From: Roseovarius pelagicus | Lineage (GTDB): Bacteria > Pseudomonadota > Alphaproteobacteria > Rhodobacterales > Rhodobacteraceae | Direction of reading: 5' to 3' | Assembly: GCF_025639885.1 (NCBI RefSeq) | Contig: NZ_CP106738.1 | Location: 2,542,001 to 2,606,000, forward strand | Length of the DNA stretch: 64,000 nt | Shown here: positions 34,729 to 44,368 of the stretch, piece by piece | Position numbering within the stretch: the stretch's first letter is position 1 | Layout: the number at the start of each line of letters is the position of its first letter | The notes under the pieces: model-generated | Databases searched by the model: none | The model's input: only the letters and a program-made list of their open reading frames with translations | What the model was told of the DNA's origin: nothing | Position numbers and translations under genes: made by a program

Positions 34729-36914
34729 TCCCATGTCTCCAGCAATGCTTTGGCCGCGTTCACGATTCCGTCTGCAGAGGGCATCGTTGCGGCATAGGCG
34801 GGGCCAGTGGCGATAAAGCTGTCCTCGGCGGTCAGTCGTGCAACGGGCTGTACCGTTTTTTCGGTAAAGAGCGCCATCAGACCTTCGGCCTGCCCGCCCG
34901 TGCGACGGCATTCATCGACGATCAGCACGGCGTCGCAATCTTTGGTTGCCTCCAGCAGAGCGGCCTCGGGTACAGGGGCGATCCAGCGCATGTCGATCAC
35001 CCGCGCGTTTATGCCGTCCGCAGCCAGCCGTGCCTGCGCTTGCCGTGACAGGTAATGCCCGTTGCCATAACTGACGATAGCCAGATTGGTGCCATCGCCA
35101 TGGGTGCCAACCGTATCCAGCGTGATCACGCGGTCCGGCGCGGGGTAGGTATCCATCCATGCGCCGTCACCGGACTCATGCAGGTCGCGCATCGGATAGA
35201 GGGCGATGGGTTCGACGAACACCACCACCCGTTGTTCCTCGCGCGCCAGCCGCACGCATTCGCGCAGCATACAGGCCGCATCCGCGCCCGAGGACGGGCA
35301 AGCGATGATCAGGCCGGGAATATCGCGCAGAACTGCCAGTGAGTTGTCATTGTGGAAATGCCCGCCAAAGCCCTTTTGATAGCCCAGTCCGGCAATCCGC
35401 AGCACCATTGGATTGGTGAACTGGCCCTGACTGAAGAAGGGCAAGGTCGCGGCCTCGCCGCGCAGCTGGTCCTCGGCATTGTGCAGATACGCGAGGAACT
35501 GGATTTCGGGCATGGGAATGAACCCGTTATGAGCGAGGCCAATGGCGAGGCCCAGAATGCTTTGTTCATCCAGCAGCGTATCGATCACACGGTCGGTGCC
35601 GAATCTTTGATGCAACGCCCGCGTGACCCCATAGACGCCACCCTTGCGCCCCACGTCCTCTCCCATCACGACGATTTCGGAATGTTCCAGCATCAGGTCG
35701 GTGAGCGCCCAGTTTATCAGGCGGCTCATGGGCTGGGGTTGATCCATTTGTTTCAGGTCGCTGCCAAAGGCGGCGGCGCGGGCCTCGTCAGACGGCCCGT
35801 TGGTCAGAGCGCAGGACCGTTTGGGCGGGATGATGCTGGCCATGACATCGGATGCAGTTTGTAGTCGGGGCCGTTGCACGGCCTCGTCCGCGACCCGCGT
35901 GACTCGCGCCAGCGTTTCCTCGTAGATCGCCAGTGCATCCCTGCGGCTTAACGCACCGGCACTGTCCAGCAGGCGCACCGAATGCAGCAGTGGATCGTTG
36001 GCCTCTTCGGCCTCGACCAAGGATTTCGGCAGATATGTGGTAGGCAGGTCGGCGCCTGCGTGACCGTACAGGCGCACCATTGTCAGATGCAGAAACGCGG
36101 GTTTCCGATGGCGGCGAACATAGGCAGCAGCCTCGGCCGCGGCGCGTGCCGTATCGTAGAGATCCAGACCATCGGCATGGAAGTAGCGAATGCCGGGGCG
36201 GTGGCCCATGGTTGCGGCAATCCAGCCCTTTGGTGTCTGGGTCGAAATGCCGATGCCGTTATCCTCGCATACCAGCAACAGCGGCAAGGGCACTGACTGG
36301 ATGCTCGCCCAGCCTGCCGCGTTGATCGCACCCTGCGCGGTCGAATGGTTGGCGGAGGCGTCGCCAAAACTGGCCATCGCGATGCCATCACGCGGCAGTT
36401 GCCGATGTTCAGGCGGATGCCGACGCGCCAGCCCAATGCCGTAGGCTGCCCCCATCGCCTTGGGCAGGTGGCTGGCGATGGTCGAGGTTTGTGGCGGGAT
36501 CATCAGCGCCTTGGACCCCAGCACCTTGTGGCGTCCGCCGGAAATTGGATCTTCGGAGGAGCAGGCAAAGCTTAGCAGCATGTCCCAGGTGATGGCCTGT
36601 CCGGGTACCTGCCCGGCGCGCGCGATCTGAAACGCGGCGTCACGGTAATGCAGAAACGCGATATCATCCGGACGCAGGGCGTGGGCGACAGCCGCCATGC
36701 CCTCGTGGCCTGATGATCCGATGGTGTAGAACCCTTGCCCGGCCTTTTGCATTGCTCGACTGGTCCGGTCGAGTGCGCGGCTGAGGCATTGCGCGCGAAA
36801 GAGCGTGATTGCCTCCTGCTTGGTGAGAGCTTCTGTGGGCGGCGCGCCTATCGGCAAATCCCCCTGTTGGCAGAGCCTCAGGAAATTTTCGTGTACGATT
36901 TCGGCGCGATCCAT
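34725..36914 (-). CDS. fused 2-oxoacid dehydrogenase E1 alpha-beta
   Basis: 729 residues. The N-terminal half is the E1-alpha domain: thiamine-diphosphate-binding GDASANHSTAQGAINAAGWA (about 184-203) and RYFHADGLDL. The C-terminal half is the E1-beta domain: VVMGEDVGRKGGVYG (about 415-429), FAE-like segments and VDECRRTGGQAEGL. Such fusions occur in branched-chain 2-oxoacid and acetoin-type dehydrogenases. No E2 or E3 is near. Partner and substrate are unknown. ATG 36914 (GAGG upstream) is preferred; ATG 36926 and 37019 are alternatives. Divergent from bioM. Confidence 0.88.
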   Translation of the reverse strand: MDRAEIVHENFLRLCQQGDLPIGAPPTEALTKQEAITLFRAQCLSRALDRTSRAMQKAGQGFYTIGSSGHEGMAAVAHALRPDDIAFLHYRDAAFQIARAGQVPGQAITWDMLLSFACSSEDPISGGRHKVLGSKALMIPPQTSTIASHLPKAMGAAYGIGLARRHPPEHRQLPRDGIAMASFGDASANHSTAQGAINAAGWASIQSVPLPLLLVCEDNGIGISTQTPKGWIAATMGHRPGIRYFHADGLDLYDTARAAAEAAAYVRRHRKPAFLHLTMVRLYGHAGADLPTTYLPKSLVEAEEANDPLLHSVRLLDSAGALSRRDALAIYEETLARVTRVADEAVQRPRLQTASDVMASIIPPKRSCALTNGPSDEARAAAFGSDLKQMDQPQPMSRLINWALTDLMLEHSEIVVMGEDVGRKGGVYGVTRALHQRFGTDRVIDTLLDEQSILGLAIGLAHNGFIPMPEIQFLAYLHNAEDQLRGEAATLPFFSQGQFTNPMVLRIAGLGYQKGFGGHFHNDNSLAVLRDIPGLIIACPSSGADAACMLRECVRLAREEQRVVVFVEPIALYPMRDLHESGDGAWMDTYPAPDRVITLDTVGTHGDGTNLAIVSYGNGHYLSRQAQARLAADGINARVIDMRWIAPVPEAALLEATKDCDAVLIVDECRRTGGQAEGLMALFTEKTVQPVARLTAEDSFIATGPAYAATMPSADGIVNAAKALLETWE

Positions 36915-37078
36915 TGGGGGCCTCATGCTGTCATGCGGCCTTGGGGCGCGCGTAATCCTGCGTACATTAGGCGATTGGGATGTGACCGCAAGCCTGTCCA
37001 CGCCCCTTGTCTCGCCCAACTGCCCGGGTGTAAGAAGCCGCGTCCCGCAACACCAGACCGCGAGAGGAGCGCCGCCTG

Positions 37079-37804
37079 ATGACCCCGCCTCTTCTGGAGA
37101 TGCTGGATGTAGATTTGGCCGTCGATGGTCGGCGATTGCTGGATGGGATCAATCTGACAGCCCACGAACGGCGGATTGGTATCGTCGGGCGCAACGGGTC
37201 GGGCAAGACGACGTTATCGCGGGTCATGGCGGGGCTAGTGAAACCTGACAGTGGTCGCGTGCGCGTCGGTGGTGTGAACGTCGGCGATGATCGTAAGGCG
37301 GCGATCCGGCAGGTCGGTATCCTCTTTCAGAACCCTGATCACCAGATCATCTTTCCAACCGTCGAAGAAGAGATTGCCTTTGGCCTCGGCCAGTTGGGTC
37401 ACGACAAGCAGGCCGTCGCCGAAGGGACCAGCGCCATGCTGGCCCGATTTGATAAATCGCACTGGGCCAAGGCTGCGGTGCACACGCTGTCACAGGGTCA
37501 AAAGCAGCTGGTCTGCCTGATGGCGGTGTTGGCGATGGCCCCAAGGGTGATCATTCTGGACGAACCTCTGTCGGGGCTCGATATTCCGACGCGGATGCAG
37601 CTGACAAGGTATCTGGACGGGATCGAGGCCACCTTGGTGCATGTCAGCCACGACCCGGCGGCATTAGCGGGTTTTGAGCGGGTGATCTGGTTGTCCGACG
37701 GACGCATTGCACAGGATGGGCCTGCGGACGACGTGCTGCCCGCTTTTACCACCAAAATGACCGAGCTGGGAGGAGCTGATGATATCTCTGACATCGCCGG
37801 TTGA
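37079..37804 (+). CDS. bioM: biotin transporter ATPase BioM (ECF-type)
   Basis: 241 residues: ABC ATPase with Walker A GRNGSGKTT (37-45), Q-loop LFQNPDHQIIFP (about 82-93), signature LSQGQKQ (about 137-143) and Walker B RVIILDEPLSGLD (about 155-167). The phrase LFQNPDHQIIFPTVEEEIAF is typical of ECF A-components. With BioN and BioY it drives biotin uptake. ATG 37079 is 164 bases from the divergent E1 start. The end overlaps bioN by 26 bases. Confidence 0.93.
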   Translation: MTPPLLEMLDVDLAVDGRRLLDGINLTAHERRIGIVGRNGSGKTTLSRVMAGLVKPDSGRVRVGGVNVGDDRKAAIRQVGILFQNPDHQIIFPTVEEEIAFGLGQLGHDKQAVAEGTSAMLARFDKSHWAKAAVHTLSQGQKQLVCLMAVLAMAPRVIILDEPLSGLDIPTRMQLTRYLDGIEATLVHVSHDPAALAGFERVIWLSDGRIAQDGPADDVLPAFTTKMTELGGADDISDIAG

Positions 37805-38375
37805 GACCCGTGCGCATGGTTGGCCCGCCGGTGCAAAGCTGGCTGCCCTTTGTGCCGCGACAATGGTGTTGTTTGCCGCCGATGGATTGGTGTTCCACAT
37901 CGCAGCTTGTGCCACGGTGCTGGCACTCTATGCAGCGCCGGGCGCGGTGTTCCTGCGCGCGGGTCTGCGCCGGTTGCGCGTCCTCTGGCCCTTTTTGGTG
38001 ATCATCGCCTTGTGGCATCTGATCACGCAGTCGCCGGTTCAGGGTGCGGTGATCGCGCTGCGCCTGCTGACGGCGGTGGGGTTGGCCAATCTGGTGACCA
38101 TGACCACGCGGTTGAGCGATATGATTGCTGTTGTCCGCTGGTTGGCGACACCGTTGCGGCGTCTTGGTCTGAATACCGCTGCGCTGGAGATAAGCATCGC
38201 GCTGGTGATCCGCTTTACCCCCGCGCTGGCGGCGAAGGGCGCGCAACTGGCGCAATCGTGGCGTGCGCGATCACAGCGGCGGCTGGGATGGCGGATAATC
38301 CTGCCCTTTGCCTTATTGGCTATTGACGACGCCGATCATGTGGCCGAAGCCCTAAGGGCGCGCGGTGGAGTCTGA
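37779..38375 (+). CDS. bioN: biotin transporter transmembrane protein BioN (EcfT)
   Basis: 198 residues with about five membrane segments and the T-component signature ARSQRRLGWRIILPFALLAI (about 164-183) with the preceding RARSQR coupling motif. Overlaps bioM and precedes bioY by 26 bases, the usual order for a bioMNY operon. Confidence 0.9.
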   Translation: MISLTSPVETRAHGWPAGAKLAALCAATMVLFAADGLVFHIAACATVLALYAAPGAVFLRAGLRRLRVLWPFLVIIALWHLITQSPVQGAVIALRLLTAVGLANLVTMTTRLSDMIAVVRWLATPLRRLGLNTAALEISIALVIRFTPALAAKGAQLAQSWRARSQRRLGWRIILPFALLAIDDADHVAEALRARGGV

Positions 38376-38401
38376 CCGCACATCACAACAAAGGACATGC
38401 C

Positions 38402-38947
38402 ATGGAACGCAACATTGCCCTTATCGCCCTTTTCGCGGCTCTCATTGCAGCACTTGGGCTGATCCCAAAGGTCACGTTGGGGTTCGGCGTGCCAATCACG
38501 GCGCAGAGTCTGGGTGTGATGTTGTGTGGCACAGTATTGGGCGCACGCAGGGGCGCACTGGCGGTGCTGCTTTTCTTGCTGCTGGTGGCGATGGGTCTGC
38601 CGCTTCTGGCGGGCGGGCGCGGTGGATTGGGTGTCTTTGCCTCGCCGACGATGGGTTTTCTCGTGGGCTTTCCGATTGCAGCGTTCGTGACTGGTTTGAT
38701 TACAGAGCGCTGGCGCAATGCACCTCTGACTCTGGTGGCCGGGATCGCATCCGCATTGGGTGGGATCGTGGTACTTTATGCGTTCGGGACGGCGGGTCTG
38801 GCGCTGATGCTGGAAAAATCTCTGCCCGAGGCAGCGATGCTGGTCGCGGCGTTCATTCCGGGTGATATCCTGAAAGCGGCGATCGCGGGTATGCTAACAT
38901 CTGCGCTGGCGCGCGCGCGGCCTGCTGCGGTGTTGTCGCGCAGCTAG
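38402..38947 (+). CDS. bioY: biotin-binding S-component BioY
   Basis: 181 residues with six membrane segments. GVPITAQSLGVMLCGTVLGA (about 29-48), the LLLVAMGLPLLAGGRGGLGVF region (binding-loop like) and the C-terminal GDILKAAIAG motif are typical of BioY. It binds biotin, so the organism takes it up; no biotin synthesis genes are seen in the window. The stop overlaps the thiolase stop on the other strand. Confidence 0.92.
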   Translation: MERNIALIALFAALIAALGLIPKVTLGFGVPITAQSLGVMLCGTVLGARRGALAVLLFLLLVAMGLPLLAGGRGGLGVFASPTMGFLVGFPIAAFVTGLITERWRNAPLTLVAGIASALGGIVVLYAFGTAGLALMLEKSLPEAAMLVAAFIPGDILKAAIAGMLTSALARARPAAVLSRS

Positions 38948-40050
38948 CCCCCCAAAACCAGAGCCGTGCCGAGGCCACCGGCCGCTGCGATTGCGGCCAG
39001 CCCGGAGCCGCCTGATCGTTGCAGCTCGTGAAACAGGCGCACGGCGTTGATCGCGCCGGACGCGCCGATGGGGTGCCCGCGCGACAAGGCCCCGCCGCCA
39101 AGGTTAGTGCGCGCGGAGTTTAGCCCCACCTCCTCGATGCAGGCCATTGCCTGCACCGCGTAGGCCTCCATCATCTCGATCACCTTCAGATCGCCCGGTT
39201 TGATGCCGGCGGTGGTCAGGCTGGCACGAATTGCGGCGATCGGGGCGATGCCCGGCTGTGCCGGATCCGCACCCAGTGTGGCACCAGCGGAAATCCGTGC
39301 CTTTGGCCCGGTGAACCGTGCCGCGAACTTGTCCGAGACAACAACGCAGATCGCGGCAGCATCGGCGGCCACGGCGGCATTCGCAGCGGTGATACTGCCG
39401 GCGATCGGCGTCGCGCGGGCACAAGTCTTCTGGCTCAGTCGGCGCGTGAATGGGTCCGTCACAATACCTGCAATCGGAGTGATTTCACCGACCATCCGCG
39501 ACTGTGCTGTGAGCGCGCTGGCATGGCTCTGGATGGCAAAGGCATCCTGTGCCTCGCGGCTGATGCTGCGGCTCCGGGCCAGCGCATTTGCGGCCTCTGC
39601 CATATTGGGATCTTGCGCCGGTGTCGGGGCGAAAGGCGGCTGATCATACGGTTCGGGTGTGCGATTGTCGGCAAAGGTGCGCAGCCGCAAGGGACGTCGC
39701 GAATAACTCTCGACCCCGCCTGCAAGTATGACGTCGGCATGCCCGGCGCGGATGAGCGTGTCGGCCAGCAAGATCGCATCAAGACCACCTACGCATTGCC
39801 TGTCGATCGTCAGGCCCGCAACATGCTGTGGCAGATTGGCGGCCAGCGCGATCAAACGCGCCGGATTACCACCGGCGCCGAGCGCGTTGGCAAGGACCAG
39901 TTCGTCGACTTGTACGGGGTCGAGACAGGCATCGGCCAGTGCGCCATGGATCACGGGGACCGCGAGATCGTGCAGGTCCAGCGCCGCAAAGGCACCACCC
40001 CGCGGGATCACGGCACTGCGTCGCGCGGCAATGATCCAAGTGTGCGTCAT
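38944..40050 (-). CDS. thiolase-family protein lacking the second catalytic Cys
   Basis: 368 residues with the thiolase fold. The nucleophile Cys86 is in TIDRQCVGGLDAI and the motif His326 is in SRGHPIGASG, so two of the three usual active-site groups are present. The third, a Cys in the C-terminal CxGG-like motif, is replaced: the stretch reads AAIAAAGGLGTAL. The usual NEAFA motif reads MEAYA. These changes argue against ordinary Claisen condensation or thiolysis by the standard mechanism. ATG 40050 overlaps the AMP-ligase stop. Substrate unknown. Confidence 0.82.
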   Translation of the reverse strand: MTHTWIIAARRSAVIPRGGAFAALDLHDLAVPVIHGALADACLDPVQVDELVLANALGAGGNPARLIALAANLPQHVAGLTIDRQCVGGLDAILLADTLIRAGHADVILAGGVESYSRRPLRLRTFADNRTPEPYDQPPFAPTPAQDPNMAEAANALARSRSISREAQDAFAIQSHASALTAQSRMVGEITPIAGIVTDPFTRRLSQKTCARATPIAGSITAANAAVAADAAAICVVVSDKFAARFTGPKARISAGATLGADPAQPGIAPIAAIRASLTTAGIKPGDLKVIEMMEAYAVQAMACIEEVGLNSARTNLGGGALSRGHPIGASGAINAVRLFHELQRSGGSGLAAIAAAGGLGTALVLGG

Positions 40051-41228
40051 GCAAGCGAGTCCAGCCATGCGGCGAGGCGGGCGAGATCGGGTTTACCCGC
40101 TGCGCGCAAGGGAAGTTCTGGCAGGAAATGGAACGCACGCGGCGCGATTAGGGGGCCAAATGCAATACGACAGTCACGGTCCAACCTGTCGGCCAGTGTG
40201 GGGTTCGGCGCGCTGGCGATCACCGCCTCCAGAACCTGCCCGCGCGCGGCGTCGTCACGCGGCAGCACACAGGCCATTGCCACATCTGGATCGGTTAACA
40301 GCCGCGCTTCAACAGTCTCGGGATGAACGCTTTGTTCAGCGATGCGAACCATGCGATCGCGGCGGCCTGTCAGGAACAGATAGCCATCCTTGTCCAGCCA
40401 TCCCATCTCGCCCACCGTCAGAAACGCGCCGTCACGCCGGGTCTCGACGCTGTGACCGCTGGCATAGTGGCTGAAGAGATAGGGGCTGGATACCCAGACC
40501 TCTCCGCCATTGCGAATCTCGATCCGGGCGGTCCCATAGGCGCGCCCGACAGAACCGGGTGGGGTGTGCGCGTCAGAGAGGCTCACGAAACTGGTCTCGG
40601 AAGCGCCGTAAAATACCGTGATTTCTGCGCTCGGGCAGAGGATATGAACCTTGTTGCGCGCTTCCGCTCCTAACTGGCCCCCGCCGCAAAGGACATGCCG
40701 CACTGCGGGCAGCGTCGCCTGCACCGTGGTCAAAAGTGATAGTTGCGTCGGCGTCGCGTACAACACGGAGACGTTATGCCGGGACAGTTCGGCGATTTGC
40801 GCGCGTGGCCGCAGCCCCACCAGCATATGGATATCCGCCCCCATGTGCGCGGCCTCGATTGCGGCATAAAGAGCGAGCGAATGGCCCAGACCACCAAAGC
40901 ACCCGACGGCTGTGCCGGGTCCGATACCAAAGTGATGTGCGTTTTGAATGAAGCTGCTGATCCACGAACTATGGTTGCGTTCGATCAGTTTTGGTGTCCC
41001 GGTGGTGCCGCCGGTCTGGCATTGAAGGATACCGGGGGGCAGCATCGGGCCAAGCCCTTCTTGTGCGACCGCAAAACCCTTGCCGCTCTGCATGGCGATG
41101 CGCAACTGGCCCAATGCACTATCAGATGATGCCAATTCCCCGCGTTCATACCCCCGCGTGGCCGGATGCCAGAGAAACTGGGTCGGTGCGATTGCAGGGG
41201 CCGGAATTTCGGTGGGGGCCAAGGCCAC
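40047..41228 (-). CDS. short AMP-dependent acyl-CoA synthetase-like protein
   Basis: 393 residues, about 130 shorter at the N-terminus than usual AMP-ligases. The core motifs are intact: TGGTTGTPK (about 72-80), YGASETSF (about 212-219), the GEMGWLDKDGYLFLTGRRDR hinge region and a late catalytic Lys in LRAAGKPDLA. Expected to activate a carboxylic acid to an acyl-adenylate, then CoA or ACP thioester. Overlaps the thiolase start by four bases, so the two are coupled. Substrate unknown; the upstream region lacks a further in-frame part, so the short form is probably native. Confidence 0.82.
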   Translation of the reverse strand: MALAPTEIPAPAIAPTQFLWHPATRGYERGELASSDSALGQLRIAMQSGKGFAVAQEGLGPMLPPGILQCQTGGTTGTPKLIERNHSSWISSFIQNAHHFGIGPGTAVGCFGGLGHSLALYAAIEAAHMGADIHMLVGLRPRAQIAELSRHNVSVLYATPTQLSLLTTVQATLPAVRHVLCGGGQLGAEARNKVHILCPSAEITVFYGASETSFVSLSDAHTPPGSVGRAYGTARIEIRNGGEVWVSSPYLFSHYASGHSVETRRDGAFLTVGEMGWLDKDGYLFLTGRRDRMVRIAEQSVHPETVEARLLTDPDVAMACVLPRDDAARGQVLEAVIASAPNPTLADRLDRDCRIAFGPLIAPRAFHFLPELPLRAAGKPDLARLAAWLDSLA

Positions 41229-41298
41229 GGGTGTCTCCTGCGCTGCATTGTCTGGTCTGGCAGATTACTGCTCAATGTGCTGAGAATAAAGCCAACAG

Positions 41299-42465
41299 TT
41301 ACGCAGGTCGGGGGACATTCCATCGGATATCGGAAATACCCGCCAGCCGTGCAAAGCGGATCAGCTCGGCGTCGAGCCGATCCAGTCGGCTGAGGGGCCA
41401 TTTGATGCGGTTCTCGGACCAGAACCCGGTGACGTGCATCCAGTCTGCTGCGCGATCGGCCTTTAGTTCGATCCGACCGACAAAACGATCCCCTTCGAGC
41501 AGCGGGTAGACGTAGTACCCCCAACGCCGTTTGGCCTGCGGTACAAACATCTCGTTAACGTATTCAAAACCGAACAGCCGGTTCAGCCTGACCCGGTCGC
41601 GGATGGCGGGATCGAACGGGTTGAGGATACGTAATCGCGCCGTAGGACTGGGCAGTGCCTCCAGTCGTGCCTCAATGTCAGGCGGGGCGTAGCAGGTTGT
41701 CCATTTGCGGTCCGCACCTTCCACCTCGATGGGCACCAGATCACGACGGGTCATCCAACCGCGCGCCTCGCTCGCGTCCATCGCGCCCCAGAATCGCTGT
41801 ACCTCGCCACAACTGGCGATGCTGAGACGATCAAGCGCGCCATCACACAGTGCGTCGATCTGGTCGCGGTCGGATGGACCTTCGCGCAGATGCGCGGGGA
41901 ACACCCGTTCGCCCAGATTATAAAATTTTACAAAATTCTTGCGGTAGCAGGTCGCCAGCTCACCTGCGTACCACATTTGATCAAGCGCCTTTTTATGTGG
42001 CGGGCGCGCCCACATCTCGCGGTTGGCAGCGCGTGTGTCGAACGCGTGTGTTGATAAGGCGCCCTCGGCCTCGATCCGGGCGCGGATCTGGGCGATCTGA
42101 TCGCGCGCGAGGCCGGATTGATACCAGTCATGCGCTGCCACCTTTGCACCCAGACGCCGGAACTGGCGCTGCCAGATTGGCAACGTCTCCATCGGGATAA
42201 GTGACGCGTCATGGGTGAAGTGTTCGAACAGCAATCGGTCACGACCCAGCAGCGGCCATAGCATACGCTCGCGATAATTCTGGTTGCGGGTCCACAGGAT
42301 GTGATGATGGGCGCGGGTTACGTTACGGATGGTGTCAATCTGCACGAACCCGAGATGCCGGATCATACCCATGACATCCACTTTTCCCGTCGGTGTCCCG
42401 GATAGCCCGTTGGTCCAGAGCCAGAGGTGACGTGCCTGCCGGTTTGGTATTCTGAGGGCGGTCAT
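41299..42465 (-). CDS. YcaQ/AlkX-type crosslink-repair DNA glycosylase
   Basis: 388 residues of the winged-helix HTH_42 family (YcaQ, AlkZ). The catalytic motif Q-phi-D reads Q42-I43-D44 within LGFVQIDTI, which fits the YcaQ/AlkX subgroup. Conserved HHHILWTRN lies at about 54-62 and FEHFTHDASLIP at about 80-91. These enzymes unhook interstrand crosslinks or remove alkylated bases. No partner is nearby; it lies between an unidentified exported-protein gene and the AMP-ligase gene on the same strand. Confidence 0.88.
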   Translation of the reverse strand: MTALRIPNRQARHLWLWTNGLSGTPTGKVDVMGMIRHLGFVQIDTIRNVTRAHHHILWTRNQNYRERMLWPLLGRDRLLFEHFTHDASLIPMETLPIWQRQFRRLGAKVAAHDWYQSGLARDQIAQIRARIEAEGALSTHAFDTRAANREMWARPPHKKALDQMWYAGELATCYRKNFVKFYNLGERVFPAHLREGPSDRDQIDALCDGALDRLSIASCGEVQRFWGAMDASEARGWMTRRDLVPIEVEGADRKWTTCYAPPDIEARLEALPSPTARLRILNPFDPAIRDRVRLNRLFGFEYVNEMFVPQAKRRWGYYVYPLLEGDRFVGRIELKADRAADWMHVTGFWSENRIKWPLSRLDRLDAELIRFARLAGISDIRWNVPRPA

Positions 42466-42535
42466 GGGTTATCCTGTGCCGAAGAAGCAGACTGTTTGCG
42501 ACAAACGGCCAGTGGATGCAACGGGGCAGACAAAC

Positions 42536-43324
42536 TCAGGGCATGCTGAGCAGGACGAGCGCGTCATGCTGATCACGACCTTTCATGTTCATCACCGTGT
42601 CGATGAACAGACGCCCGGCTGTACAGGCGCTGCGGTTATCCGCTTGGTCGAGCCGGGCAAAGGTTCGGATCATGCTGGTCTCGTTCTTGGCCCCGGCCAG
42701 CCGCGCAAGTAGCGCGTCAAAAATCTTGGCTTCGATCTGTTCCATGCGGGCGGCCGGCATCGTCACCGGCGGACGCGTCGCGCCAAACCGGGCTGCGTCC
42801 AGTTGAATGCGGTAGTACTGTTTCAGCGCAGGAGTGTTGAGGCGGGCCGCCGCCCGTGCGGTCGCGTCAGACAGCCGTGCAGGCGACAGACGTTCCTTGA
42901 CTGCCAAACCACAATCGCGGGTTGGCATGGCGTTCAGCACGGTCTGTTCTACCAAATAGTAGTAGCGCAAATCGCGCATGGGCAGATGTCCCACGCCGCG
43001 GTCGATTACCCCCCAGAGCGAGCCTTGTGCCCCCGCCTGACCGGGCAGCGTGCCGTCTGCACTGAAGGCCAGAACCTGATCTGCAATGTAGCCAGCCACA
43101 TCAGGGTCTGTCATGATCCGCCGCATCTGGGTGGTCGCCAATGCCAGATTAGGCCCTTTGAAGCCTAACCGAACCAGATCGTCCTGCACGGTTTCTTCAG
43201 TGAAAATACGCCCAAGAAGACGCACGATGTCAGCCTTGCTGACCTGCGCACGCGGCGGGTCCTCTGCTGACACTGGTTGCGTCAGCAACAGGCAGATCGT
43301 CAGCAGACAGCCAAGAAAACGCAT
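42536..43324 (-). CDS. exported hypothetical protein
   Basis: 262 residues. MRFLGCLLTICLLLTQPVSA is a clear signal peptide. The mature part is helical and charged with two or three Cys (RDCGLAVK, RSACTAGR). I do not recognise a family. ATG 43324 follows AGGAAAC and is preferred over an upstream in-frame extension. Divergent from panB. It may be periplasmic. Confidence 0.75.
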   Translation of the reverse strand: MRFLGCLLTICLLLTQPVSAEDPPRAQVSKADIVRLLGRIFTEETVQDDLVRLGFKGPNLALATTQMRRIMTDPDVAGYIADQVLAFSADGTLPGQAGAQGSLWGVIDRGVGHLPMRDLRYYYLVEQTVLNAMPTRDCGLAVKERLSPARLSDATARAAARLNTPALKQYYRIQLDAARFGATRPPVTMPAARMEQIEAKIFDALLARLAGAKNETSMIRTFARLDQADNRSACTAGRLFIDTVMNMKGRDQHDALVLLSMP

Positions 43325-43528
43325 GTCGGTAGTTTCCTGCAATGGGCGAATGGATGGATACATCAGACCTGCTTTGCCGGGTAAAGACAAGGCACCGGCA
43401 GGCGGGCAGCGTGAACATGCCGGGGTTGTGATTAGACACGATAGAACGCTCCAAACGAACTCAGGTGTGGAAATTCCCGGCATTTCTTGCTACGCAACGC
43501 CGCAACGCAGCGAAACCGGAGCAAGCTG

Positions 43529-44368
43529 ATGAGCGCCACCGCCCGCAAGACCGCCCCCATGCCGACCGATATCCTCGCGGCCAAAGGCGGCACGCCTCTG
43601 GTCAGCCTGACGGCCTACACAACGCCCATGGCGCGAATGATGGACGACCATTGTGATTTCGTGCTGGTCGGTGACAGCGTGGGGATGGTGCTGCATGGCC
43701 TTCCTTCGACCCTTGGTGTGACGATGGAGATGATGATTCTGCACGCCAAGGCTGTTGCGCGCGGATTGCAAAAGGCAATGATGGTCGTCGACATGCCGTT
43801 TGGCAGCTATGAGGAAAACCCGGCACAGGCGTTTCGCAATGCCGCCCGTCTGATGGCCGAAACAGGTGCCGCGGCTGTTAAGCTGGAGGGGGGCGTGCAT
43901 ATGGCTGACACGATCGCCTTTTTGGTGGCGCGTGGCGTGCCGGTCATGGCGCATATCGGCCTGACCCCGCAATCCATCAACACGTTGGGTGGGTACAAAG
44001 TGCAGGGCCGTGCAGATCAAGCCGCGGCTTTGCTGTCGGATGCGCGGGCCGTGGCGGATGCCGGGGCATTCTCGGTCGTGCTGGAGAAGGTGCCCGCCAG
44101 CCTTGCTGATCGAATTACGGCTGAGGTCGCGATACCAACCATCGGCATCGGTGCATCGGCGGGGTGTGATGGCCAGATTCTGGTGGTGGATGACATGCTG
44201 GGCCTCTTTACCGCGTTCAAGCCCAAATTTGTCAAACGCTATGCGACACTGGGCGAGCAAGGCGAGGCAGCCATCGCCGCCTATGCCGATGAAGTGCGCA
44301 AGCGTAGCTTCCCAAGTGAAGAGCATGTATTTGCCGATACGGTGCCCTCCAAGAGGTCCAAGACGTGA
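43529..44368 (+). CDS. panB: 3-methyl-2-oxobutanoate hydroxymethyltransferase
   Basis: First step of pantothenate synthesis. 279 residues, with the TIM-barrel motifs [33 protein letters not shown] (about 47-59), the metal-binding region [16 protein letters not shown] and [19 protein letters not shown] 43529 follows GGAG and is preferred over 43487. Overlaps panC by four bases (GTGA). Confidence 0.96.
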   Translation: MSATARKTAPMPTDILAAKGGTPLVSLTAYTTPMARMMDDHCDFVLVGDSVGMVLHGLPSTLGVTMEMMILHAKAVARGLQKAMMVVDMPFGSYEENPAQAFRNAARLMAETGAAAVKLEGGVHMADTIAFLVARGVPVMAHIGLTPQSINTLGGYKVQGRADQAAALLSDARAVADAGAFSVVLEKVPASLADRITAEVAIPTIGIGASAGCDGQILVVDDMLGLFTAFKPKFVKRYATLGEQGEAAIAAYADEVRKRSFPSEEHVFADTVPSKRSKT

